Below, piece by piece: positions 11,297-19,577 of a DNA stretch of 64,000 nt (position 1 is its first letter; every line of letters starts with the position of its first letter). The stretch comes from Mycobacterium vicinigordonae (lineage in GTDB: Bacteria > Actinomycetota > Actinomycetes > Mycobacteriales > Mycobacteriaceae), in the NCBI RefSeq assembly GCF_013466425.1, contig NZ_CP059165.1:2976001-3040000 (forward strand), given 5' to 3'. The notes under the pieces were generated by a model, which was not told the DNA's origin, searched no databases, and was given only the letters and a program-made list of their open reading frames with translations. The position numbers and the translations under genes are program-made.

Positions 11297-12693
11297 CCGA
11301 AGATGGCACATGGTCTGACGAAAGCGACTGGGAATTAACTGATTCCGGGCTGGATGATTCGGGGGAGGCGGGTCCGGCGCCGGTCGTGGCCATCGTCGGA
11401 CGACCCAACGTCGGCAAGTCGACTCTGGTCAACCGGATCATCGGCCGGCGAGAGGCCGTTGTGCAGGACGTGCCCGGCGTCACCCGCGACCGAGTTTCCT
11501 ACGACGCGCTGTGGACCGGCCGCCGATTCGTCGTGCAAGACACTGGGGGGTGGGAACCCGACGCCAAGGGCCTGCAGCAACTGGTGGCCGAACAGGCGTC
11601 GGTGGCGATGCGTACCGCCGACGCGGTGATCCTGGTGGTCGATGCCACCGTGGGCGCCACCACGGCTGACGAGGCCGCAGCCCGGATCCTGCTGCGTTCT
11701 GGCAAGCCAGTGTTCTTGGCCGCCAACAAGGTTGACAGTGAGCGGGTGGAAGCGGATGCGGCCGAGCTGTGGTCGCTGGGGCTGGGGGAGCCGTACGCGA
11801 TTAGTGCCATGCATGGGCGTGGAGTGGCCGATTTGCTCGATGCGGTGCTCGACGCGCTGCCCGAAGTGGGGGAGTCGGCGTCGGGACCGGGCGGTCCGCG
11901 GCGGGTGGCGCTGGTCGGTAAACCTAATGTCGGCAAGAGTTCGCTGCTGAACAAGCTGGCCGGCGACCAGCGGTCGGTGGTGCACGACGCCGCCGGCACC
12001 ACCGTGGACCCGGTGGACTCGCTCATCGAGCTGGACGGCAAGGTGTGGCGCTTCGTGGACACCGCGGGGCTGCGCCGCAAAGTCGGCCAGGCTAGCGGGC
12101 ATGAGTTCTATGCCTCCGTGCGCACCCACGGTGCCATTGACGCTGCCGAAGTGGTGATCGTGCTGATCGATGCGTCCCAGCCGCTTACGGAGCAGGATCT
12201 GCGGGTGCTGTCGATGGTGATCGAGGCTGGACGGGCGCTAGTGCTGGCCTACAACAAATGGGACCTGGTCGACGAGGACCGCCGCGATTTGCTGGACCGT
12301 GAAATCGACCGCGAGCTGGTTCAGGTGCGCTGGGCGCAGCGGGTCAACATCTCGGCCAAGACGGGCCGGGCGGTGCAGAAGCTCGTGCCGGCGATGGAGA
12401 ATGCCCTGGCCTCCTGGGATACCCGGATCGCGACCGGGCCGCTCAACACATGGATCAAAGAAGTGGTCGCCGCAACGCCGCCCCCGGTGCGTGGTGGCAA
12501 GCAGCCCCGCATCCTGTTTGCGACGCAGGCTACCGCGCGGCCGCCGACATTCGTGTTGTTCACCTCCGGTTTCCTGGAGGCCGGATATCGGCGCTTCTTG
12601 GAGCGGCGGCTACGCGAGACGTTTGGATTCGAGGGCAGCCCGATCCGGATCAATGTGCGGGTTCGGGAGAAGCGGGGCGCGCGGCGCCGCTGA
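11293..12693 (+). CDS. der: Ribosome-associated double GTPase Der (EngA)
   Basis: GTPase needed for 50S subunit maturation. The 466-residue protein has two tandem GTPase domains. G domain 1 has [20 protein letters not shown] and NKVD; G domain 2 has [20 protein letters not shown] and NKWD. A C-terminal KH-like domain follows (residues ~385-466), ending in the basic tail [11 protein letters not shown]. It is the last gene of the scpA-der operon. GTG 11293 overlaps the cmk stop. Confidence 0.96.
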   Translation: MTEDGTWSDESDWELTDSGLDDSGEAGPAPVVAIVGRPNVGKSTLVNRIIGRREAVVQDVPGVTRDRVSYDALWTGRRFVVQDTGGWEPDAKGLQQLVAEQASVAMRTADAVILVVDATVGATTADEAAARILLRSGKPVFLAANKVDSERVEADAAELWSLGLGEPYAISAMHGRGVADLLDAVLDALPEVGESASGPGGPRRVALVGKPNVGKSSLLNKLAGDQRSVVHDAAGTTVDPVDSLIELDGKVWRFVDTAGLRRKVGQASGHEFYASVRTHGAIDAAEVVIVLIDASQPLTEQDLRVLSMVIEAGRALVLAYNKWDLVDEDRRDLLDREIDRELVQVRWAQRVNISAKTGRAVQKLVPAMENALASWDTRIATGPLNTWIKEVVAATPPPVRGGKQPRILFATQATARPPTFVLFTSGFLEAGYRRFLERRLRETFGFEGSPIRINVRVREKRGARRR

Positions 12694-12869
12694 CGGGCCC
12701 ATTCTTGAAGCGGTTGGGTTCGACTAGCGCGCACGGGCGTGGGGTGGATCTTTCACAAGTTTGTTTTCGTGCGAGCTCGGCGCACTCGCCGACGAAGTGA
12801 ATGCCTGGTTCGGGAGGAGGGTCTCGCTACGGTAGGCTTTCGGACTGCTGCCGTTATCCGCGGTGGCAT

Positions 12870-12943
12870 CGGGCTGTGGCGCAGTTTGGTAGCGCACTTG
12901 ACTGGGGGTCAAGTGGTCGCAGGTTCAAATCCTGTCAGCCCGA
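12870..12943 (+). tRNA. proY: tRNA-Pro (anticodon GGG)
   Basis: A 74-nt cloverleaf reads clearly. Acceptor stem CGGGCTG pairs with CAGCCCG and the discriminator is A. The D arm is GCGC-loop-GCGC. Anticodon stem CTTGA/TCAAG encloses loop CTGGGGG (anticodon GGG). T arm is GCAGG-TTCAAAT-CCTGT. CCA is not encoded. It reads Pro codons CCC/CCU. No repeat of the tRNA 3' end, which would mark an integrated element, was seen elsewhere in the window. Confidence 0.95.
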
Positions 12944-13021
12944 CGCAGGCCAGAACATGTTTTTGCACTACAACCTTTTCTGCAGGCCAATCATCGGGAG
13001 CGGATGTGAGCGTCCCGCTGC

Positions 13022-13606
13022 CTAGCTGCGTGGAGGTGAGTCCTTCTCCAACTGATGGATTGCCCCGACTCCTGCGTTGACCCACGTTCGGTAGCCGAGG
13101 GGGATCTTCCAGCCGCCGCGCCGGGCGATGCGGTTCACTAGGGGGTCAGACAGGCTGCGCGTCAGCGGTTTCCATGCGTCGATGACGGTGGCAGACAGCG
13201 TGTCGCCGACCTTGCCGGTGACACCGTCCGAGGTCACCTCCCGCATATCGATGGATACCGTGTGCAGTGGAACCCGCCTGCCCTGTGAGTGCGAACCCGC
13301 TGAGATCTGCACATGAAGCACAACCTGGCGGCTTGACCCCGACAGTGTGAAGACATAGCCGCTCAGGGGTTCGGGGTCGCCGAAGGTGCCAAGCGCTACA
13401 TGGCCTCTCACAATGGCGGCCAGGTCTTCCGGTGATCCTTCCCACTGTTGATACTCCGGTGTTTCCAGTCTTGTATTCCTAGGGCTGACCCTAAAGTTGT
13501 CAGCAGCGCGCCGGATCCACTCGGGGGACTCTCCCGCAGCTACCCAGATCCCACTCAGCGACGCATCGGCAGCCCAGGCAGGCCGCAGTCGTGGGATGGA
13601 TGTCAC
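13022..13606 (-). CDS. Hypothetical protein, 194 aa
   Basis: I do not recognise the family. The product is a soluble-looking protein with Trp-rich segments (SGIWVAAGESPEWIRRAADNF near the N-terminus), a central beta-rich part (VVLHVQISAGSHSQGRRVP) and a C-terminal WKIPLGYRTWVNAG. There is no signal peptide or membrane helix. The start is GTG 13606. It lies alone on the minus strand between tRNA-Pro and a small secreted-protein gene. An immunity-type or stress-type role is conceivable, but nothing in the sequence shows it. Confidence 0.6.
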   Translation of the reverse strand: MTSIPRLRPAWAADASLSGIWVAAGESPEWIRRAADNFRVSPRNTRLETPEYQQWEGSPEDLAAIVRGHVALGTFGDPEPLSGYVFTLSGSSRQVVLHVQISAGSHSQGRRVPLHTVSIDMREVTSDGVTGKVGDTLSATVIDAWKPLTRSLSDPLVNRIARRGGWKIPLGYRTWVNAGVGAIHQLEKDSPPRS

Positions 13607-13808
13607 GGCTTCGGAGAGTAGATGTCCCCGGGTGCTCTAGGGAGAGAACTCTTTCAGGAAGTGCGCATTACCGGATTTGTAGGAGTAACGATCAGCAAAC
13701 TGCCGGGATCGAATGCTCGTCGTGCGCGCAGTTCCATTGACTTTGCCGATTCCGGCTCGAAAGCGACGCGTTCGTCGTAATCTGCCTGACGCACAGGAAG
13801 GAAAGTTT

Positions 13809-14015
13809 ATGGCTGTTCGCATCCTGCTGGCCGCACTGGCCGCTATCGGTGTGTTTGGTGTCGGAGTGATGGCTGCACCTGCACAGGCAGATCCGCCCTA
13901 CGCCAATTGCAAGGCGGCGGCGAAAGAGGGGCGTTACAACATACCCAGGGGCGACCCCGCGTACGGGGCGTGGCTAGACCGAGACAATGATGGAATCGCC
14001 TGCGAATCCCGGTGA
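13809..14015 (+). CDS. Small secreted Excalibur-domain protein
   Basis: A 68-residue exported protein. ATG 13809 is preceded by AGGAAGG about 8 bp upstream and gives a standard signal peptide (basic start, hydrophobic LLAALAAIGVFGVGVMAA, cleavage near AQA-DPP). The mature part is a short Excalibur calcium-binding-like domain: PYANCKAAAKEG, then YGAWLDRDNDGIACES with the DxDxDGxxC motif and two cysteines. The longer frame from 13713 is ignored because it would bury the signal peptide. Such domains are typical of small actinobacterial cell-surface proteins; the specific role is unknown. Confidence 0.85.
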   Translation: MAVRILLAALAAIGVFGVGVMAAPAQADPPYANCKAAAKEGRYNIPRGDPAYGAWLDRDNDGIACESR

Positions 14016-14128
14016 ATTCTCACTGCTGACCCCAAATGGCAGGTTGGCAATGATCCTTTATTGACGGACTAGAATTAACCCCTCTGGCCGGTTATTGAAG
14101 TTTTTTCGACGGTGCTGGCGGGTGCACA

Positions 14129-14147
14129 TTAAGTTAGGGCACCCTAA
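14129..14147. promoter_or_regulatory. IdeR-like iron box upstream of methyltransferase
   Basis: TTAAGTTAGGGCACCCTAA matches the mycobacterial IdeR consensus TTAGGTTAGGCTAACCTAA at 15 of 19 positions. It contains the perfect inverted arms TTAGGG/CCCTAA (14134-14147). It ends 14 bp before the GTG of the next gene, a position where bound IdeR could repress. Its function is inferred from sequence only. Confidence 0.6.
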
Positions 14148-14161
14148 GGTAGGGTCGCAGT

Positions 14162-14992
14162 GTGGGTATGTCAATCGAGCTGGGTGAGATCCAAGAAACG
14201 CTACTGATTCCGTTGTACGGACGGGCCCTGGACGCCCAGAACAGACGCAGTGTGCTCGGTGACCGGCGGGCGGCTGAGTTTGTTGAGGCGATCGATTACG
14301 ACTTCGCGAAATTCTCCGGTCCGTCGTTGGCCGGTTCGGTGCTGCGGGCCTCGATCTTCGACGGCTACGTCGAGGCGTTCCTGCAGCAACACCCATCCGC
14401 CACGGTGGTCGATGTGGGGTGCGGGTTGTCGACGCGTTTCGATCGTCTCGACAACGGCGTGGTGCGTTGGTTTGACATCGATCTCGAGGACACCATGGCT
14501 TTACGTCATCGGTTCTTCGAAGAACACGATCGCTACACCATGATCACCGCGTCAATCTTCGGTACCGACTGGTATGACGTCGTCCGTCCAGAACCGGATA
14601 TCCCTGTGTTGCTGCTGAGTGAAGCGGTCCTGCTGTACTTTCCCGAGTCTGAAGTCAGAGCCGTCCTGGCCCGGCTGGCCGACGCTTTCCGTGGTTGTCG
14701 CATCGCCTTCGACACCGCCGGTCCGGTCATGATGAACAACCAGGACCGCAATCCCGTGTTCAAAGCCGTCACCGCGCGGATGCAGTGGACCTGTGCGGAC
14801 CCGGCTCAGTTGCAGACACTGGGGCTGCGGCTGCGTGAGTCGCGGACGTTCGCCTCTCCGCCGCCGCATGTCGGGCGGCGCTGGCCGGCCAAATACCGTT
14901 ATGGGCTCAAGCTGTTGGGCTGGGCGCCACCGGTCTCGACGTACAAGATGAACCTCTTCGACACCCAGGGTGCCCTACCGCCGCAATGGTGA
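14162..14992 (+). CDS. LCM-type class I SAM-dependent methyltransferase
   Basis: Belongs to the leucine-carboxyl-methyltransferase-like family, which includes polyketide O-methyltransferases of the tetracenomycin type. The 276-residue protein has the SAM motif VVDVGCGLSTRFDRL, the acidic WFDIDLED, and the family segment LLLSEAVLLYFPESEVRAVL. The C-terminal part contains HVGRRWPAKYRYGLKLLGWAP. GTG 14162 is used; ATG 14168 is equally possible. The iron box just upstream suggests expression under iron limitation. The substrate is unknown; a siderophore-related role is possible but not shown. Confidence 0.8.
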   Translation: MGMSIELGEIQETLLIPLYGRALDAQNRRSVLGDRRAAEFVEAIDYDFAKFSGPSLAGSVLRASIFDGYVEAFLQQHPSATVVDVGCGLSTRFDRLDNGVVRWFDIDLEDTMALRHRFFEEHDRYTMITASIFGTDWYDVVRPEPDIPVLLLSEAVLLYFPESEVRAVLARLADAFRGCRIAFDTAGPVMMNNQDRNPVFKAVTARMQWTCADPAQLQTLGLRLRESRTFASPPPHVGRRWPAKYRYGLKLLGWAPPVSTYKMNLFDTQGALPPQW

Positions 14993-14997
14993 CGACG

Positions 14998-15133
14998 TCA
15001 GGCTTCTCGCACGGTCAGCAGTCCCTTTCCTTCCCTCTGGGAGGGAGTCCAGCAGCCTGTGCGCCTCTGCTGCATTGGTAATCGGGATTTTGGCTTCGAC
15101 GGCTGACACTACGGCGCACTCAGCGATGGCCTC
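14998..15133 (-). pseudogene. Remnant of a quinone-oxidoreductase C-terminus
   Basis: On the minus strand, a stretch reads AVEAKIPITNAAEAHRLLDS, which resembles the C-terminal tail of zinc-type quinone oxidoreductases (IPLxxAAEAHRLLES...GKxLLTV). After EGRKG the frame changes; the +1 frame gives GLLTVREA followed by TGA at 14998-15000. No upstream coding part of such a gene is visible; the adjacent sequence belongs to a gene on the other strand. I read this as the eroded 3' end of a deleted gene. Confidence 0.45.
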
Positions 15134-15182
15134 CGGCAGCGCAGCTTTCCTCGGGGCTCGATTGGGTAAGACTACAAGCGTG

Positions 15183-15668
15183 ATGAACGCACACGAGCTT
15201 GCCGCCGAGCTCGGCCAACCCGGCGCCCAGGACCTGCTCTCCGGGTCCATGGCCCGGCTCGCCTACAACGGAGCCGACGGCTTCCCCCGAGTCGTGCCCG
15301 TGGGGTTTCACTGGACCGGCGACCGAGTCGTCGTCTCCACCGCACCGACCTCCCCGAAGGCCCGCGCGCTTGCGTCCCGCCCTCAGGTTGCCCTGACCAT
15401 CGACGGCGGCTCCACACCGGAGGAGGCGAAGGCACTCTTGATGCGTGGTATCGCGTCACTCGACACCGTTGACGGCGTCACCGAGGAATACCTGACGGCG
15501 GCGAGAGCCTCGATGGAGGAACCGGAACTCGCCGAGTTCGAACGCAACGTCAAGGCGACGTACCCGCAGATGACACGGATCTGCATCGAACCGATCTGGG
15601 CGCGGTTTTACGACTTCGGTGCCGGCCGGTTGCCCGCCTTCCTAAAGAAGCTGGTCGACGAGCCATAG
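15183..15668 (+). CDS. PPOX-type FMN/F420-binding split-barrel protein
   Basis: A 161-residue pyridoxamine-5'-phosphate-oxidase-like split-barrel protein. The N-terminal part is typical: ELAAELGQPGAQDLLSG, then ARLAYNGADGFPRVVPVGFHW with the barrel strand pattern, and TSPKARALASRPQVALTIDGG. The C-terminal helix-rich part includes YPQMTRICIEPIWARFYDFG. ATG 15183 is preferred; the frame is open back to 14970, but that extension covers the pseudogene remnant on the other strand. Family members bind flavin or F420 and reduce small molecules; the substrate is unknown. Confidence 0.75.
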   Translation: MNAHELAAELGQPGAQDLLSGSMARLAYNGADGFPRVVPVGFHWTGDRVVVSTAPTSPKARALASRPQVALTIDGGSTPEEAKALLMRGIASLDTVDGVTEEYLTAARASMEEPELAEFERNVKATYPQMTRICIEPIWARFYDFGAGRLPAFLKKLVDEP

Positions 15669-15700
15669 TGGGCCGCCGCCGACACACCGGCACGGCGATC

Positions 15701-15720
15701 CTGAGGATTTCTTGCCTCAG
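15701..15720. terminator. Small hairpin after the PPOX gene
   Basis: CTGAGG-(8 nt)-CCTCAG forms a perfect 6-bp stem about 32 bp after the stop codon. There is no T-tract. It is a weak terminator candidate and could equally be chance. Confidence 0.25.
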
Positions 15721-15743
15721 ACGTACGTTCGACACCTAAAATT

Positions 15744-17129
15744 TTGCGGGTGTTCACCGACGAACTACGACGAGTGCCGGCGCGGATGCCACTGAGCCGC
15801 ACCTGGCCGGCGATCGCCGTCGCGGCCATTGTCGTAGTACTCGTCGTGTTACAGCTTGCCGCGAACAGGCTCGCGTTTCAGGGACCGTTGCACAGCTTGG
15901 TTAGCGACTACGTCGCCACCCCAAAGTCGGCCACGGTGCCGTGGGTCGGCTTGGGTCTGGCGATGGCCGGACTATCCACCAGGCCGCGGATCGTCGCCCT
16001 GTCAGCGGCAGCCTGCCTGGACCTCCTCTTCGCCGCGACCAGAATCGCTCGGGGCGAACTGTTGACTGTAGGTAATGGACCGCTGATCGTGCTCACCGTG
16101 CTGGCTTTCGTCGGAGCACGGCGGTGGCTCAAGGGTGGATCCACTACCGCCTATCGGGGCGTCGCGTTCGGCCTGCTGCTCGTTATTGCGACTAAAGTCG
16201 GCGACGCCTGGTTGCGGATCACCGCGCTTACCCGCCCGAAGGTCTTCGACGAATACGCATTGCTCGCCGATCACGCACTGGCGCAACCATCTTGGCTATT
16301 TGGCCGCCTTATCAGCGCCGGCGGCCCGGTGCTGGGCGGTGGGCTGCACTGGGTGTACATCGAATTGCCGCTCGCGGCGCTGGTGGTCGCCATCTATCAG
16401 CTGCGCAACGTGTCCGCGGCCGGCTGGCCGCGCCACTTCCTCGTGCCAACCTTTCTGCTGCTCGGGCTGCTCGGACCGGTGATTTACGTGCTGTTCCCAT
16501 TGGTCGGCCCAGAGTTCGCGTTTGGCGGTGCTGGCGGAGGCTTTCAGGTAGGCAATTACTGGCCACACGCGCTGCCGCCGATTGACCTGTCGCCCAGACC
16601 CGTTGGCTTCGACGGCCAAACTCCGCGTAACTGCATGCCGTCGATGCACACGGCGTGGGCGCTGGCGGTCTTCCTCCATTCTCGCGGCGGGCCACGGTGG
16701 CTACGGGCGGGCGGCACGGTCTGGCTGGTCTGCACTATCGCGGCAACCCTCGGTTTCGGCTACCACTACGGCGTCGATCTGGTGGCGGGGGCGCTGTTGT
16801 GCTTGACGGCGGAGGCGGTGCTGCGCGAACCGTTGCGCGGCCGGATCTGGTCGCGGACGGCAGTGATCCTTGCCGGCGGGGTGCTCTTGGCGGTGCTGTT
16901 GCTGAGCTGTCGCTATTTTGCGGAGGCCATGGCACGCAACGCCCTGCTCACCGGCCCGCTGATAGTCGGCACGATGGCCGCCTTCATCGCCGCCTTCTAC
17001 GCGACCTATTTCGCCCGACCGGCTGCGCGGTCAGCAGCCACGACGTTGTCCGTGCGTGACACCATCGCGGCGGCCATGATGCCCGCGGAGGGCACCTTCG
17101 GACCCGAGACGGAGCCGAGTCGCGCGTAA
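15744..17129 (+). CDS. Polytopic membrane protein with PAP2/Aur1-like C-terminal domain
   Basis: A 461-residue membrane protein with roughly ten hydrophobic segments. The C-terminal half carries PAP2-superfamily signatures of the Aur1/inositolphosphotransferase type: NCMPSMHTAWALAVFLHSR and GFGYHYGVDLVAGALLC, with both catalytic histidines and the downstream Asp. The N-terminal half is a separate set of helices, as in mycobacterial membrane lipid-phosphate enzymes. It may transfer or remove a phospho-head group on a cell-envelope lipid. TTG 15744 or GTG 15750 could be the start. It is convergent with the small secreted-protein gene. Confidence 0.75.
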   Translation: MRVFTDELRRVPARMPLSRTWPAIAVAAIVVVLVVLQLAANRLAFQGPLHSLVSDYVATPKSATVPWVGLGLAMAGLSTRPRIVALSAAACLDLLFAATRIARGELLTVGNGPLIVLTVLAFVGARRWLKGGSTTAYRGVAFGLLLVIATKVGDAWLRITALTRPKVFDEYALLADHALAQPSWLFGRLISAGGPVLGGGLHWVYIELPLAALVVAIYQLRNVSAAGWPRHFLVPTFLLLGLLGPVIYVLFPLVGPEFAFGGAGGGFQVGNYWPHALPPIDLSPRPVGFDGQTPRNCMPSMHTAWALAVFLHSRGGPRWLRAGGTVWLVCTIAATLGFGYHYGVDLVAGALLCLTAEAVLREPLRGRIWSRTAVILAGGVLLAVLLLSCRYFAEAMARNALLTGPLIVGTMAAFIAAFYATYFARPAARSAATTLSVRDTIAAAMMPAEGTFGPETEPSRA

Positions 17130-17134
17130 GGGTC

Positions 17135-17377
17135 TTAGGGGATGGGGAACGAATTCGGTTTCGGAATGCAGGCACCTCGAATACAGCCCAACACCCCGCG
17201 TTCATGATTGGGATCCCATGTCGGGCGCGGTTGCTGACATGCACCTCCCTGGCAGGGAACGCCAGGACCGGGGGGATCGGCGTGGGCCACTGGTGCGAAC
17301 AGCAGCGCCAGCGCACCCAGCAGTCCTGCCAGCCTTACCTTGAGTGCGATGATGACCGCCTCCTCGACGTGCGACAC
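17135..17377 (-). CDS. Small secreted Cys-containing protein, 80 aa
   Basis: A short exported protein with an N-terminal signal (LAGLLGALALLFAPVAHA, cleavage before DPPG). The mature part is ~45 residues, Pro/Gly-rich, with four cysteines in two CxxGAC-like pairs (VPCQGGACQQ and LGCIRGACIP). GTG 17377 is the start by frame. GAGGAG lies inside the first codons, so the real start could be slightly downstream at a non-ATG codon. No family is recognised. Similar short Cys-pair exported proteins are common in mycobacteria. Confidence 0.55.
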   Translation of the reverse strand: MSHVEEAVIIALKVRLAGLLGALALLFAPVAHADPPGPGVPCQGGACQQPRPTWDPNHERGVLGCIRGACIPKPNSFPIP

Positions 17378-17684
17378 TGCGTGATTTCCATTACGACGAT
17401 AGCGCTGCGCAGCTCATCGTGCTGGCTGGGTTGATGAAGCAGTTGCAATGCAACGCAATTGGAACAGGCTCACGGCGCGGCCGTGGGCCAACTCGAGCGC
17501 GCCCAAAAGAGCCCAGGTAGACACTCAGATCAGGCTGTCGGCCACACCGCCGGTTGTCGCCAGGCGAGCCGCCCTATTCTGTTACTGCTAGCCGCGAAGG
17601 GCGTTCCGATAGGGAAAGCGGCGCCGACTGGCAGGCGGAGACCCCGGGGAGCCGGTGCCGCCGAGCGAAAGGTTTTGAGGACGG
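17378..17684. other. Intergenic region before the alcohol dehydrogenase
   Basis: A 307-bp divergent region between a minus-strand secreted-protein gene and a plus-strand dehydrogenase. Open frames across it are shadows with no family features. I see no clear operator or hairpin. GAGGA precedes the TTG start at 17685. Confidence 0.4.
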
Positions 17685-18845
17685 TTGTCGGTACTGATTT
17701 CGTTTCCCCGTCAGGTTCGCATCGGACCGGGCGCGATCAAGGAACTAGGCGAGGTATTGCGCGGCCTGCGGTTGCGCCGCCCGATGCTGGTGACAGATGC
17801 GTTCCTGGTCAGCACCGGCTTGGCAGCACGAGTCGTCACGTTGCTCGGCGAATCGGACTTGACCCCCGCCGTGTTCGACCGCACCGTAGCCGATCCCACC
17901 ACCGCCTCGCTTGCGGACGGGGTCGCGGCAGTACACGCACACCAGGCCGATTGCCTGATCGGCTTGGGTGGCGGCAGCCCCATGGACTCGGCGAAAGCGC
18001 TTGCGGTGCTTGCCCATCAGGGCGGGCCGATGCGCAAGTTCAAGGCGCCCAACAGCTACTCGGGGCCGGCGCTGCCGGTGATTGCAGTGCCTACTACGGC
18101 GGGAAGTGGCTCGGAGGCAACGCAATTCACGGTGATCAGCGACAGCGACACCAGCGAGAAGATGCTCTGCACCGGTCTGTCGTTCCTGCCGGTGGCCGCG
18201 ATCGTCGACTTCGAACTAACCATATCGATGCCGCCGCGGTTGACCGCCGACACCGGGGTTGACGCCCTGACCCACGCGGTGGAGGCGTACGTGAGTCGCA
18301 AAGCGAACCCGGTCAGCGACAGCCTCGCTCTCTCCGCAATCCGGCTTATCGCCGGCAACCTCAAGCGGGCTTACCGCGACGGCTCGGATGCCGCGGCGCG
18401 GGAGGCGATGATGCTTGCCTCGACGCAGGCCGGGATGGCCTTCTCGAACTCCAGCGTCGCGCTGGTGCACGGGATGAGCCGTCCAATTGGCGCACATTTC
18501 CAGGTAGCACACGGGTTGTCGAACGCCATGCTGTTCCCGGCCGTCACGCAGTTTTCGGTGTCCGGAGCGCCGAAACGGTATGCCGAGTGCGGACGCGCTT
18601 TCGGAGTGGCCGGTGCCGATACAAGCGACTCGGTGGCCGCCGAGGTACTGGTGGAAGCGCTGATTGAGTTGTGTGCCGAACTCGAAGTTCCCACCCCTCG
18701 GTCCTACGGCATCGACCCGCACGACTGGGAGTCGCTGACGCCATTAATGGCTCAGCAGGCGATGGCTTCCGGGTCGCCGGCCAACAACCCCGTTGTCCCG
18801 ACCGCGCAGCAAATCGAAGCGATCTACGCGGGCGTGTACGGGTGA
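17685..18845 (+). CDS. Iron-type (group III) alcohol dehydrogenase
   Basis: NAD(P)-dependent dehydrogenase of the Fe-ADH family. The 386-residue protein has the cofactor segment GLGGGSPMDSAKALAVL, then VPTTAGSGSEAT, and the metal ligands Asp and His in DALTHAVEAYVS. Further His ligands lie in VHGMSRPIGAHFQVAHGLSNA. The start TTG 17685 (LSVLISFP) fits the family N-terminus and is preceded by GAGGA. It stands alone between divergent and same-strand single genes. The substrate alcohol is unknown; a link to the island downstream is possible. Confidence 0.88.
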   Translation: MSVLISFPRQVRIGPGAIKELGEVLRGLRLRRPMLVTDAFLVSTGLAARVVTLLGESDLTPAVFDRTVADPTTASLADGVAAVHAHQADCLIGLGGGSPMDSAKALAVLAHQGGPMRKFKAPNSYSGPALPVIAVPTTAGSGSEATQFTVISDSDTSEKMLCTGLSFLPVAAIVDFELTISMPPRLTADTGVDALTHAVEAYVSRKANPVSDSLALSAIRLIAGNLKRAYRDGSDAAAREAMMLASTQAGMAFSNSSVALVHGMSRPIGAHFQVAHGLSNAMLFPAVTQFSVSGAPKRYAECGRAFGVAGADTSDSVAAEVLVEALIELCAELEVPTPRSYGIDPHDWESLTPLMAQQAMASGSPANNPVVPTAQQIEAIYAGVYG

Positions 18846-18958
18846 TGTATAAGACGAGTGAGCTCGGCGAGTTTACGTAGTCGCTGTGGTGGGCATTTCG
18901 TCGCCATCGGGCGGCCAGTAGGGTCGCTGGAGCCATCGATAGCCGAAGGGAATGGTTC

Positions 18959-19456
18959 ATGGGTGACGTTGATGCCGCGACGATTCGCGCAGAACGCAGC
19001 GACTGGATGAAAGAGCATCTGGCGATGTACCTCGATTCCGGCGGTGCGAAGGGACACATCGTCGACCTCAGCGCGATCGGCGGTCGCGAGATGACCACGC
19101 ACTGTCTGATCCGGTACCGAGGGCGAAAGTCCGGCAGTACCTACATCAAGCCGCTCATCTACGGCAATGTCGGCGGCGAGATCGTGATCGTAGCGTCCAA
19201 GGGCGGCGCCGACACGCACCCGGAGTGGTATCTGAACATCGTCGCCAGCAAGACCATCGACGTACAGATCGCGACTCAGGCGTTCGAGGCCACCTGGCGC
19301 GAACCGGAAGCCACTGAGCGCCACGATGTGTGGGAGTACATGTGCCACCTGTATCCGCCGTACGTGTCCTATCAGCGGTCGACGAGCCGACACATCCCGC
19401 TGGTGATGCTGAAGGCGGTGCGACCGCTCGCAGTCTTCACGCAGACACCCGACTAA
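18959..19456 (+). CDS. Deazaflavin (F420)-dependent nitroreductase-family protein
   Basis: A 165-residue split-barrel protein of the Ddn-like deazaflavin-dependent family. Signature pieces are present in order: LIRYRGRKSGSTYIKPLIYG, then IVIVASKGGADTHPEWYLNI, then the C-terminal YPPYVSYQRSTSRHIPLVML. Members use reduced F420 to reduce enones, quinones and nitro compounds. Start ATG 18959 follows AAGGGAATGG. Its placement just before the island's FadR-type regulator may be chance, but an F420 reductase for an enone intermediate would fit. Confidence 0.85.
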   Translation: MGDVDAATIRAERSDWMKEHLAMYLDSGGAKGHIVDLSAIGGREMTTHCLIRYRGRKSGSTYIKPLIYGNVGGEIVIVASKGGADTHPEWYLNIVASKTIDVQIATQAFEATWREPEATERHDVWEYMCHLYPPYVSYQRSTSRHIPLVMLKAVRPLAVFTQTPD

Positions 19457-19577
19457 TGCACCGGATTGGCTTACCAGCCAGGTGCGCCGCCGACCAATCC
19501 GGCAAAGCCCTGATATCCTAATTCTCTGAATCATCTCTATTCATTATCGGTCGAGCTTGGATGCGAGGGGGGAGCGT

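Noticed and set aside
12870..13606. tRNA-Pro as attachment site of a genomic island
   Set aside because: No direct repeat of the tRNA 3' end was found in the window and no integrase of phage type lies near; XerD is the housekeeping recombinase.
17459..18262. 267-residue plus-strand frame overlapping the Fe-type alcohol dehydrogenase
   Set aside because: The dehydrogenase frame has clear metal-binding motifs; the other frame is Arg/Gly-rich with none.
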